Source: Dysidea avara
Lineage: Eukaryota; Porifera; Demospongiae; Dictyoceratida; Dysideidae
DNA length: 64,000 bases
Direction: 5' to 3'
NCBI RefSeq assembly: GCF_963678975.1
Contig: NC_089278.1
Span: forward strand, 7,777,479-7,841,478
The notes under the pieces were generated by a model. That model was given only the letters and a program-made list of their open reading frames with translations, did not search any database and was not told the DNA's origin. Positions within the stretch are counted from its first letter, which is position 1; every line of letters begins with the position of its first letter. The position numbers were made by a program, and so were the translations under genes. Shown here piece after piece: positions 12,318-21,658 of this stretch.

Positions 12318-12586
12318 AAACTTGATTTTTCAACTAGAGTAGGGACCATAGCACATTGATAAAAAGTACTGAAACAGGCTGGAGTAGTGCACGATATTAA
12401 ATCACAGTAAAACAATAAGAAGTGTTATATACATCCCTACTGTGCTCATGATACCATAACAAAAAATGCACAGTAGGATATAACACTTATTATTGTTTTA
12501 TATATTGTGCACTACTCCAGCTTATTTCAGTACTTTTTATCAATGTGCTATGGTCCCTACTCTAGTTGAAAATTTCAATTTTTTTG
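12318..12586. mobile_element. Foldback element, family D, copy 1
   Basis: Long inverted arms meet at an AT-rich centre. The left arm reads CAACTAGAGTAGGGACCATA, and the right arm returns as TATGGTCCCTACTCTAGTTG. A second copy at 57431-57690 is about as long and very similar. It is fused to the family B body in both places, with the same relative orientation. Confidence 0.92.
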
Positions 12587-13209
12587 AGTACTTGTTTTAA
12601 TTAAAGCTATGAATCTTAGGACTATTCTATTACAGCAGCTTTGACTGCTCTATTAGAATACAACATTAATGTGTCACAAATCAAATAAGTTGAATCAGTA
12701 ACCTGTAACTGTAAAAAAAAAATTATAATTATTGGATGGTAGTCAAGGGATTATTAAAAAAATTAGCTACTGCTATAGTTGGTATGCGTTCACCTGAGCT
12801 CCCCGTCAAATATAGTAATATCAAAGAGGTGAACATGTGTTCACTCCCAATGGTTTTGTACAGGAACAAGCATGTTTTTATGTTGTAAACATGTTTGCGC
12901 ACCTGAATCATCCATACAAAATGTATGGGATATTTCTAAAGTCTCATGACTCACTTGTTCTTGTCTGTATCAAAGCGCTTTTTTGATTAACAATTCTGGC
13001 GTTTAAGGGGCTTCACAATGCTACTAAATGTTTGGGCAGCTGGCTCATGAAACAAGAGTTATTAACAAGGAATGAGGGCTCAAGTGAACGCGACTAGACT
13101 ATAAGTTTCTTTGTTATAAGTGATTGTGAAGTTACAATTTAGAGCTACATAGGGTTTAATTACTTTTTAAGCCTTAAATTATCATTAGATTGAAGTACCC
13201 TTACTTATC
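12587..13209. other. Repeat-flanked stretch, nothing recognised
   Basis: Carries one occurrence of the dispersed CTCTATTAGA motif (12621-12660). No exon is supported; the 60-residue minus frame at 12729-12911 has no recognisable features. Confidence 0.4.
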
Positions 13210-14990
13210 AAATGGTACAGTAGTACTGTTTAAGTAGGGATTGTGGTGAAACTTTTGTGTTCCACCCAAAATTCTGCCCTTAAAAATCATCTTAGAGACA
13301 TTTTATGTGACAACAATCACCTTTACGGAATAGTATATACTAGCCCATATAATACATACTACAGCATTAAATATAACAAAATACTTACAGGTGGCTGGAT
13401 ATAGAATTTTTTAAAAATCACTAAAATTCAAATTTTAGTCTCACTGACTGTCTTACTGACCACAGTCGCAAGGCTAGAGGACAAATGAAGCAGTGCACGG
13501 TCACCATTTTATGACACAATAACAAACTCACCAGTGGGATGTGCCTTTTGGGGTTCCAATGAGTGTAGGCCCTCTGCGCCTTGTGTTTTCTTTTATCTTC
13601 AATTTGGCTGTTTGTCTTCTTCATTCAATGAAACCATATCGAGGGATTAATTTTCAGAATCAACACTTTCTTTCAGCAGCATATTTAGATGCCACAGGAT
13701 TATTTCACAGCTGGATTTCAGAAGTGCTTCAGTCCCAGTGCTACTATAAGAGGTACACTTACCAGATATCTGCAACTTCATGATTGAGATCCAGTTCATG
13801 ATAGGTTTGCAACCACGCCACCAACTAAAGATCTAGATGGACTAATAGCAAAAGAGTACTGAGACCCGACCTCTTAACAATCTAGATCAACCTCACTCCT
13901 TATCAACCTCACTCCTTATTGGTCTAGCTAGCTGCACACCCCTTGGATGACTTGAGATATACTCTAATACAACAGTCACTCTAATACAACAGTCATGTAT
14001 GATAGAACAGTTACAAGTTACATTGTTCTGGTAGACATTATTATTTTAAAAGAAAAAGAAGAGCACAATATAAAATTAGTATAAATAATATTACATTATT
14101 GTTCTAAAGGAGACAGGTACCCCTCAGCAACAGCAAGGTCGACGGCTGGAGGCACACAGGGATGCTCGGATCTAGAACACGATCTCCTGATACACATTAC
14201 TGAAGAGTGCAGCAAAGAGAACCCCAAACTACAGTGAAGCCTGCCCATAACCACAGAATATGGGGAACTCCACTTCTCACTGAGCAAATGGGCAAGATGT
14301 TTAAAAGTGATGGATGTAGAAAATACAAGTGAACTAATATTATTATTATTATTAGCACTTTACAGTGACCAGCACTGAAGGTCTGACAGCAACATGTGCT
14401 GCAGCCTTAGGATTACCTACCCTACAAGGACTTAGACCTAGTGACTTAACTTACTGACTAAATAAGGTGTAACAGAAAAGGGGCCAAAGTAAGGAAAAAA
14501 AATCCCTCCAACCCCAGGATTCGAACTGCAGGTCACCCAATGTCTAGTTGGGGCCACACTCAGTCTACCTCCAGGAGGGATGGATTTTCTTCCTTAAACG
14601 TAAAGTATTTATTATTAGCACTTTACAGTGACCAGCACTGAAGGTCTGACAGCAACATGTGCTGCAGCCTTAGGATTACCTACCCTACAAGGACTTAGAC
14701 CTAGTGGCTTAACTTACTGACTGAATAAGGTGTAACAGAAAAGGGACCAAAGTAAGGAAAAAAATACCTCCAACCCCAGGATTCGAACTGCAGGTCACCC
14801 AATGTCTACATTTCAAGTTACATTGTAGCTAGCTGTGCCACAACAAAAAAACTAAACAAACTAGTATTTTAATTTAAAATGAAGTACGGATCTATGCAAT
14901 AAAAAGTAGTGAAACAAGAGATGAATGATGGTGTTACATCATAGCTCAGTGGGAAAGTCCCTACTTTGGCAATGTAGTTAGGTATTCATA
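13210..14990 (-). repeat. Repeat family A, copy 2, interrupted by a retroposon
   Basis: The hairpin end is at 13210-13231 (AAATGGTA/TACTGTTT, two G-T pairs). The body matches copy 1 (window start) and copy 3 (17.56-19.05 kb). After 14025 the element is interrupted by a 788-bp insertion and resumes at 14826 with the word TAGCTAGCTGTGCCACAAC, ending in half of a family E foldback (about 14878-14985). The tandem CTCTAATACAACAGTCA words at 13961-13996 belong to it. Confidence 0.85.
14026..14813 (-). mobile_element. Retroposed insertion with tandem SINE units
   Basis: The 12-bp word CAAGTTACATTG flanks the insertion on both sides (14014-14025 and 14814-14825), a typical target duplication from target-primed reverse transcription. 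Inside are two head-to-tail copies (about 14342-14590 and 14600-14813) of a tRNA-derived SINE read on the minus strand: a B-box-like GCAGTTCGAATCCTGG, a body ending CTTCAGTGCTGGTCACTGTA and an AAT-repeat tail. The 300 bp at 14026-14335 are unrelated to the SINE and unidentified. Confidence 0.85.
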
Positions 14991-15044
14991 TAGTAAAATT
15001 GGGTACTCAAATAATCATCAATATAATAATCATAATCACATCTA

Positions 15045-15140
15045 TATAATAATTTAAAGCTTTATAGTGACCAGCACTGAAGGTCTGACAGCAACTTGTG
15101 CTGTAGCCTTTGGATTACCTAATGTAACCAAATTGGAGAC
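15045..15140 (-). repeat. Partial SINE copy
   Basis: Matches the 3' half of the SINE units at 14.3-14.8 kb (TGACCAGCACTGAAGGTCTG, then a GCAACTTGTGCTGTAGCCTT word), truncated before the tRNA-like part. Confidence 0.8.
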
Positions 15141-15705
15141 TTCAAGACAACTACACTTACAGAAATGGGCCAAAGAAAGGGGGAATCCCTCCTTCCTGTA
15201 TACATCTGCACAAGACAAAAGCCCATGACTGGTACAGGATTACTCAAAAATCGTCATACACTAATAGGAAAGTTTGTGCAACACTCTAATGCAGCAGTCA
15301 GCAATTCTGACAGGATAAACATTGTACTGGACAAATATAAAAAGTTGCATTTACTTTCTCCATATGACAAAGAATCCTTTAAAGTGGCTTCTAGTAAACA
15401 ATTAATTTTTGGGTTATATATTTGCATGGCATTTATGTCTTGCATTGGTAATTTTCAGACAAACTGTCATGAATTTTTCTGTGAACAGATAAAATTAATA
15501 ACCATAAAATGATTTCAAAATGTATACTTGATATAAATTGAAAGCATCTAGACTCTATCTTTGCACACATAAAATAGATATAATCTCACACTTAAATGTC
15601 ATGTCAGGTAAATAAAGTGTGCATTGTTATAACCAGTGCTGGTAATACAGCGGTCAGTCACTCAAACAGTCACACCATGCATATCATCAGCCATATGGTA
15701 CTAAC
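15141..15705. other. Stretch with one unassigned 115-codon open frame
   Basis: The + frame at 15165-15512 begins near SINE sequence and shows no recognised motif; it is probably chance. No other signal was recognised. Confidence 0.35.
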
Positions 15706-15831
15706 CTTGAGCTGGCTCATTATTGACTGACTGCTTCCTCAGTTTCTTTTTCTTTGCCTTCTTCCTTCTTCTTTTAGCTGGAATGCATACTGGCTCATCA
15801 CTACTATCATCAGAAGATGATGAACTATTAG
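15706..15831 (-). CDS. Isolated exon-like segment of a basic nuclear protein
   Basis: The 126-bp segment is bounded on the minus strand by an acceptor (TTATTGCCAG) and a donor (GTTAGT). It encodes an acidic serine run (NSSSSSDDSSDEPVC) followed by a strongly basic stretch (AKRRRKKAKKKKLRKQ) and NNEPAQ, the pattern of a disordered segment with a nuclear localisation signal. The partner exons were not found; the surrounding sequence is repeats. It could be one exon of a minus-strand gene whose other exons lie in the unread 16-25 kb region, or a captured fragment. Confidence 0.4.
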
Positions 15832-16084
15832 CTGGCAATAAAAACAACAATATGGATCAATTGGTCATCTGTCGATATGCTATTGTCGCCATAGTTATTT
15901 TTACCATAGTTATTTGAAGCCACAGCATGCAGTCTGTCAAAACACTTGGTAGTATGTCATGATGCCAAGAAAACCAGCATGCTACACCAGTACATGATAT
16001 AGAACAGAACTATGATTTTCATGCACATGCTCTATGGTCCCCTGTACAAGGAACCATTTTTACAATGTAATCATATTAGCAGTC

Positions 16085-16235
16085 CTACACATATATAGCT
16101 AGCCTTGTCCTTGCAGACCCATTCTGAGGGGTATTAGAGATGATAAGCACCTCCCTAAAAAGGGGGAGTTTATAATCTCTTATCGATAAGCACAACCACA
16201 GAAAATGGGTCTACAAGACGAGACTAATCTCACAC
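16085..16235. mobile_element. Degenerate relative of the 609-bp foldback
   Basis: Contains diverged inverted arms (TAGAGATGATAAGCACCTCC and ATAATCTCTTATCGATAAGC) and ends in GACGAGACTA, similar to the termini of the element at 18105-18713. Flanking duplications were not resolved. Confidence 0.5.
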
Positions 16236-16880
16236 ACTAAAATCAATACATAGTGTGTCGTGTGGCCAAGTACAGCCAGTGCGGGCACACAACAGAAAAG
16301 TGTGTATTTTACAGGGACCAAGAAAATGCCATTTTTACACATTCGTAGCTTGATAATGGCTGGATGGAAATTAACCATTTTTGCTGTGAAAACTCCCTTG
16401 GGCCAGGGCACCTCCCATCTTAAATTTCAGTTGAATCCGCCAAGCCATCACTGAGATATGCGCTTTCAAAATTCATCTTAGGTATCGGTCTGTGTATGGA
16501 GTAAACAACGTAGTCCAAACATTTGTGACCGGATTTCACATAACAAGGCTTCCACACACACAAAATCAAACTTACGTTTTTACCAGAAATGGATTGCTGG
16601 CCTAATACACTATCACATTCCACACTGTACTTCCTTCAGGACTGGCAAGTCTGGTTTCTGTGGCAGCTTTCTTCCGACCCTGTCAAAGCCACGAGTGGGA
16701 GATTGGCGCCATTGAATGGCCATGGCTTTGTGATAATGGTGTGTAGTGAGCTGCATGGGACTTCACAGAGAGCTCACCAATAGTGTTCTCGGTCAATTTG
16801 GAGTGATTTGAGGGCCATGGAGAGCCCAAACTTGGCCTCTGGATTCCAATCGTCTTCTTACTCCATTTTATACCCGTATA
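16236..16880. other. Unassigned stretch with higher GC
   Basis: Several overlapping open frames on both strands (16211-16411, 16420-16623, 16589-16783) show no recognised domain. The composition is less AT-rich than its surroundings, so it could be an old insertion or an exon-containing segment; nothing decides. Confidence 0.3.
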
Positions 16881-16890
16881 TTAAGACCAC

Positions 16891-16952
16891 CATCCACCCC
16901 CACCCTCCCACCCTATTACTATCCACCCCCACCCTCCCACCCTATTACTATC
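16891..16952. repeat. Tandem duplication of a 31-bp C-rich unit
   Basis: The unit ATCCACCCCCACCCTCCCAC followed by CCTATTACT occurs twice in succession. Confidence 0.85.
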
Positions 16953-17311
16953 ACCTGTGATATTATTACCCACTCGAGAAAAGCTGCCCAAAACAGGGCT
17001 AATTTTGGGTATCAGAAATGTATACACCCACTCAGTGATAGCTAGTAGATAGATGCATACTTGGTGCAAATTTTGTTTGCACAGCTGTAGGCACTGGGAA
17101 GTTATTACACAATGATTACTTAAAATCGCCATATCTCCTAACGAAGTTTTGTGCGTCGAAGCCGGGTTTTGTCAAATTCAGTCACAATTATACTAAATAT
17201 ACAGTCGAGTTGGAAGGGAGATGCTGGGCATAGTGGGGAAGGATGAATACACATTTTTTGAATTAGTCGTTTCAATACTGACAAAATTAAGATAGAGTTA
17301 TTATTATTATT

Positions 17312-17476
17312 ATCAAAAATCGCTTCAACACTGCTATTAGAGGTCATAGTTTTTCACAGAGAATCGTCAATGATTGGAACACCTTACCCCAAGAAATTGT
17401 ATCTGCACCTAATGTACTGACCTTTAAGACTAAATTAGATGTATTTTTATATGACTGCCGGTTTGATTTTATTTAG
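17312..17476 (+). pseudogene. 3' end of a non-LTR retrotransposon reverse transcriptase
   Basis: Fifty-four codons and a stop read IKNRFNTAIRGHSFSQRIV, then NDWNTLPQEIVSAPNVLTFK and a short tail. This is the hallmark extreme C-terminus of CR1/L2/Jockey-type LINE polyproteins (…F..R.V..WN.LP..V..A.....FK..LD). Everything upstream, including endonuclease and polymerase, is missing, so this is a 5'-truncated dead copy. An (AAT)n tract follows at about 17529-17554. Confidence 0.85.
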
Positions 17477-17528
17477 ATGTATTTGAGATTGGTTTTTATA
17501 AGACTTTGTCTTCCTTGTACCAATTAAC

Positions 17529-17554
17529 AAATAATAATAATAATAATAATAATT
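17529..17554. repeat. (AAT)n microsatellite
   Basis: A pure trinucleotide run lying between the LINE 3' end on + and the hairpin end of family A copy 3. It could be the tail of either. Confidence 0.95.
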
Positions 17555-17557
17555 ATC

Positions 17558-19050
17558 AAACGGTAAGGTCGTCCGTTTACTTTAAGTAGGGACTGTGCAT
17601 GGTGAAAATTTCACGCACCGCCCAAAATTCCGCCTTTAAAAATCATCCTAGAGACATTTCACGCGACAAAAATCACCTTTACGGAATAGTACTAGTCCAT
17701 ACATTAAACTGATATAACAAAACACTTACAGGTGGTCAGATATAGAATTTTTTTTTAATCGCCAAAACTTGAATTTAGTCTCACTGCCTCACTAACTAAC
17801 AAGTCACAAAGCTAGAAACCAAACGAAGCATTGCACGGCCACCATTTTACGCCACAATAACAAACTCACCAGTGGGATGTGCCTTTTGGGGTTCCAATTA
17901 GTGTAGGCCCTCTTCACCTTGTCTTTTCTTTTATCTTCAATCAGGCTGCTTGTCTTCTTTTTCATCCAACGAAACCATATCAAGGCGTCAATTTTCCATA
18001 TCAACACTTTCTTTCAGCAACATATTTAGATGCCACAGAATTATTTCCGAGATTATTTCAGAGCTGGATTTCAGAAGTGCTTCAGTTCTGGTGTTACTAT
18101 AAGATAGTCTCGCGTGGCCAGACCGCTTTTTCTCCGTCACGGCGCTTATCGATTAGAGATTATAAGCGCCTACTCCGAAATAGGGTCTGGTCCAGAATCA
18201 ATACGTAAACTCGTTTTCACACCCCAAGCAAGAGCTCGGGGTGTTTAATCAACTTTCGTCATAAAACGTATACTTCCTTTTAAATTTCAAGCCACGTACG
18301 CACTGGAAATGCCATGAACGATACCCGGTAGACTGTTGATGAGAGACACTGAGGCTGGTATTCTACGGTTAAAAAGGTAACGGATCGATTCCTTGTGAAA
18401 ACGAAAAGGCTAAAGGCGAACTGAGCAGGGAATCAACCCGTGTTCTTTTTAGCCTTAGAAAACCAGCCTCAGTGTTTCTTATCGACTCTACCGGCTATCG
18501 TTCATGGCATTTCCAGTGCGTACGTGGCTTGAAAATTAAAAGGAAGTATACGTTTTATGACGAAAGTTGATTAAACACCCCGAGCTCTTGCTTGGGGTGT
18601 GAAAACGAGTTTACGTATTGATTCTGGACCAGAGATATTTCGGAGTAGGCGCTTATAATCTCTAATCGATAAGCGCCGTGACGGAGAAAAAGCGGTCTGG
18701 CCACGCGAGACTAACTATAAGACTAGATACACTGTATGTGTAAGTTCGCGATTGGGTGCGATAGGTTCGTGACCCGCCCATCAATTAAAGATCTAGGTGG
18801 GCTACTAGTGATAGAGTATGGAGACCACACCTCTTAACAATCTAGCTGTTTACTTAACAACAAACAAAATAACCTCACCCCTTACTGGTCTAGCTAGCTG
18901 CACACCTCTTGGCTGACTCAAGATATACTCTAATACAACAGTCACTCTAATACAATTACTAGTCATATATGATATTCTAATAGAACAGTCACATGTTACA
19001 TTGTAGCTAGCTGTACTACAACAAAAACTAAACAAACTAGTATTTTTAAA
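17558..19050 (-). repeat. Repeat family A, copy 3, interrupted by a foldback element
   Basis: The hairpin end is at 17558-17578 (AAACGG/CCGTTT). The body follows copies 1 and 2 to 18104, is interrupted by the 609-bp element at 18105-18713, and continues to about 19050, where a complete family E foldback begins. The CTCTAATACAACAGTCA words lie at 18927-18960. Confidence 0.87.
18105..18713. mobile_element. 609-bp long-TIR foldback transposon with 9-bp target duplication
   Basis: The two arms (about 18105-18382 and 18440-18713) are nearly perfect inverted copies, starting TAGTCTCGCGTGGCCAGACC and ending GGTCTGGCCACGCGAGACTA. The 9-mer ACTATAAGA flanks it exactly on both sides (18096-18104 and 18714-18722), and removing it restores the family A sequence. 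Very long TIRs with a 9-bp duplication fit non-autonomous Mutator-like elements. The arms' high identity suggests recent movement. No coding sequence. Confidence 0.95.
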
Positions 19051-19303
19051 AATTGTAAATTTAAAAATGAAGTAGGAATCTATGCAACAAAAAGTAGTGA
19101 AACAATTAAGAAATGAATGATGGTATTACAGCATAGCTCAGTGGGAAAGTCCCTACTTTGGCATTGAGCAAAATATAGCTAATGTGCCAAAGTAGGGACT
19201 TTCCCACTGAGCTGTGCATGCTGTAATACCATCATTCATCTCTTGTTTCACTATAGTTTTTGTTGCATAGATCCCTATAAGTATACAATTTTAAACTTAC
19301 AAT
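19051..19303. mobile_element. Complete family E foldback MITE
   Basis: Arms of about 115 bp: the left contains GAATGATGGTATTACAGCAT and CAGTGGGAAAGTCCCTACTT, and the right the reverse complements. The outer part matches the foldback at 6555-6736 and the half copy at 14878-14985. Confidence 0.92.
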
Positions 19304-19324
19304 TTAAAAAAAAAACTATTATTA

Positions 19325-19645
19325 TTAAAGTTTTACAGTGGCCAGCACTGAAGGTCTAACAGCAACATGTGCTGCAGTCTTTGGATTAACTTAACATACT
19401 GGAACTGGAGACTTAAGAAAATTACTAGACCTAGCTAACAACAAGGTGAAACAGAAAAGGGCCAAAGAAAGGAAAAAAACCCACCTACCCAAGGAATCGA
19501 ACTGCAGGCCACCCAATGTTTAGTTGAGCGCCACACTCAGACTCCTCCAGGAGGGATGGATTTTCTTCTTTTGAACCTAAGTATTTATTATTATTATTAT
19601 TATTATTAAAGCTTACAGTGGCCAGCACTGAAGGTCTAACAGTTA
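19325..19645 (-). repeat. SINE copies in tandem (one full, one partial)
   Basis: A full unit (19325-19600) carries the tRNA-like head on the minus strand (CTGCAGTTCGATTCCTTGGG) and the shared body; a second unit begins after an (ATT)n run and is cut off after about 30 bp of the 3' end (19614-19645). Confidence 0.8.
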
Positions 19646-20299
19646 GTATAGGTAGTTTCGTAGCACTATTTTTGCTGTGTTAATTTTTTAGTCTGTACTA
19701 TATGTAGATCAGTCTCCAATCCAGTATTACTCACTGCATGTATAAATCCTGTGGTTCTGTGTCATACTACTCAAAGCAGTACGTACCTTGAATCCTGGGT
19801 TTCTATTTGCACACAAAGAACTGCTTTGACTGCAATAGTACTAGTATTACTAGACCACTGGGGCATTTGAATTTATCATCAGTTGTCCCTAAAGCCTAAT
19901 CCTACTCGTTTTTTACTCACTGTAGTTAAATCGTACAGGAAGTATGTATGGTCTGCTCTTGTCTTTATCTGTCAGCCACCACAAATTCCATAATGTGATT
20001 TGTACTTGTGACTGTATTCTGTGTGGCTGAGAGACAGTTTTTATTCTCCTTAGAAGAAGTTAGGGGAGGGGGGCTGACCAGGTGAAAGTAATTATTCACA
20101 ACCAAGTGTTGAATCTGTTGAGTGCTGAATGTACATAAAACAATTTGTGTGAGGCATTTTTCTGGCCGCAATTGCATGATACCACAAGGCAGTAGCAATC
20201 TAAAAGATCTGGGTAGATGTCTCCCAAGAAAAAAGATAAAGTTATAGCTTATTAATTAATTTAAGGTGTTTTTTATGGTTATAGGGGGATTCTCAAAAC
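19646..20299. other. Unassigned stretch
   Basis: Holds a 77-codon minus frame (19965-20198) without recognisable motifs. No exon is supported. Confidence 0.35.
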
Positions 20300-20499
20300 A
20301 AGGTTACAATTAGAGGGTATTTCTGTTGGCTGTGCATGCTATTTCTATCTTTTAAGCTGTTTGAGATTGAATCTGAGGTTGATGGTTTTGTGTGTCATTT
20401 TAAAACAAGCTTAATATACAGTGCAGTTGTCACTTACAATTTTAGTGGGGGAAGTCTAAGATTTTAGGGTGGGGACCCTTAACACTCCTAGAATAAACA
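20300..20499 (-). mobile_element. Truncated copy of the 805-bp TIR transposon
   Basis: Ends CCTAGAATAAACA at 20499 and carries, in opposite orientation, the internal words of the element at 4790-5594 (the TGGCTGTGCATGC word and the CTAAGATTTTAGGG end). The far terminus is missing. Confidence 0.75.
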
Positions 20500-21292
20500 T
20501 TACTGAGAAACATAATTAAATTAATCATCAAGGTATCAGAACACTTTTACATTGTGATCCACTGAATGTCCGCTCCAGCAAACTGACAAAGAAAATATAA
20601 TGGTGTTCCAAAATAAAGCTACTCTGATGCAACAGTCAATCACTTTAATAGAACAATCATATCATTACATCTTCAAAAAGCTCAGATCGCTCTCACTGGC
20701 CAATGAAATTTGTTTGCAAAATACAGTTGAAGTGGTCTAATATACTATCTCAGAGCTTTCAAATTACATGTTTGCCATGTCACTGCCCTGAGCTACTTGA
20801 TTTGGTAGTCTATGTCAGGAGCTTATAAATTGCACCTTCAACTATAAGCTCCTGTCTTCATATATAGCTAATTTTATTATTATTATTATTATTGGGGGTA
20901 CAGGTAAGGAGGCAAAGCCTGTAAAAACCTGATCTAAACAATCAAACTACTACAAAAATAACTTAAAAAAGAATGATTTTGTTTTGGGGATAAGCAGTTA
21001 ACTTCAGACCACTGAGTCTGAAGTATTTTATTATACATAGCTAGGTGGTTAGTAAATGCTCCGCTGGGAAAACTGGGGCACTTTGGCCAGACTGTGGGGG
21101 CTCCCAAAGCTTGAAAAAATGTCAACTTACATATAGAATTCATTTTATAGCCTTTCAAGTATGAAAATCCTATTCAACTTTTGGGCCCCAGAAGCTCTAC
21201 TTTATTCTACAGTTGTATCACAGCATCTATGGTGTACATATTTCCTGTATGTCACCTCCAATCACCACTGGTGTGAAAATAAAAGATAATCA
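20500..21292. other. Unassigned stretch
   Basis: Contains degenerate CTCTGATGCAACAGTCA motif copies at 20620-20660, an (ATT)n run near 20870-20890, and a short inverted word near 20995-21020 (ACTTCAGACCACTGAGTCTGAAGT). No coding exon was recognised. Confidence 0.4.
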
Positions 21293-21300
21293 GATTGCAG

Positions 21301-21650
21301 CATAGGCGGTGGAAAAGAGGGGGGGGCTTAGCCCCCCCTCAGAATGATATCACGCCGAAATTACCCTTCTTGAAGTGAGACTGAAAACCGTGATAAAGAT
21401 CGAGATACTCTAATAGAACAGTCACTCTAATAAAGCAGTCACAGTATTAGAGTAGTGTGTAGCGAGCTATGTAAGGATTTTTATATAGTTTATCAGCTAT
21501 AAATGCGTAGCTGGTGAGGTGGGCAGCTATTGTCAGCTGGATGTGACCTTTTTTTTGGTCTCACCTCACCAAACCAGAGACAATGTAGTGCTTCAGTTCA
21601 TTTCCGCCCCTGGTCAGCCCCCCTCATATCAACTACTTCCTCCGCCACTG
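21301..21650. mobile_element. 350-bp non-autonomous hAT element with exact 8-bp duplication
   Basis: GATTGCAG flanks both ends exactly (21293-21300 and 21651-21658). Termini are CATAGGCGGTGG and CCTCCGCCACTG, imperfect inverted repeats. The interior carries the dispersed ATACTCTAATAGAACAGTCA motif (21401-21442) and shares a segment with the element at 49324-49594. An 8-bp duplication with a C-A-(G)-rich GC terminus is the hAT signature. Confidence 0.92.
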
Positions 21651-21658
21651 GATTGCAG

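Noticed and set aside
13541-13783. 80-codon + frame and the similar 109-codon frame at 17879-18208 as a conserved small protein
   Set aside because: Both are in repeat family A; similarity reflects shared repeat ancestry. The second frame runs into the 609-bp foldback, and copy 1 does not keep the frame.
16891-16952. Tandem C-rich unit as a G-quadruplex regulatory element
   Set aside because: It is only a two-unit duplication and not next to any supported promoter.
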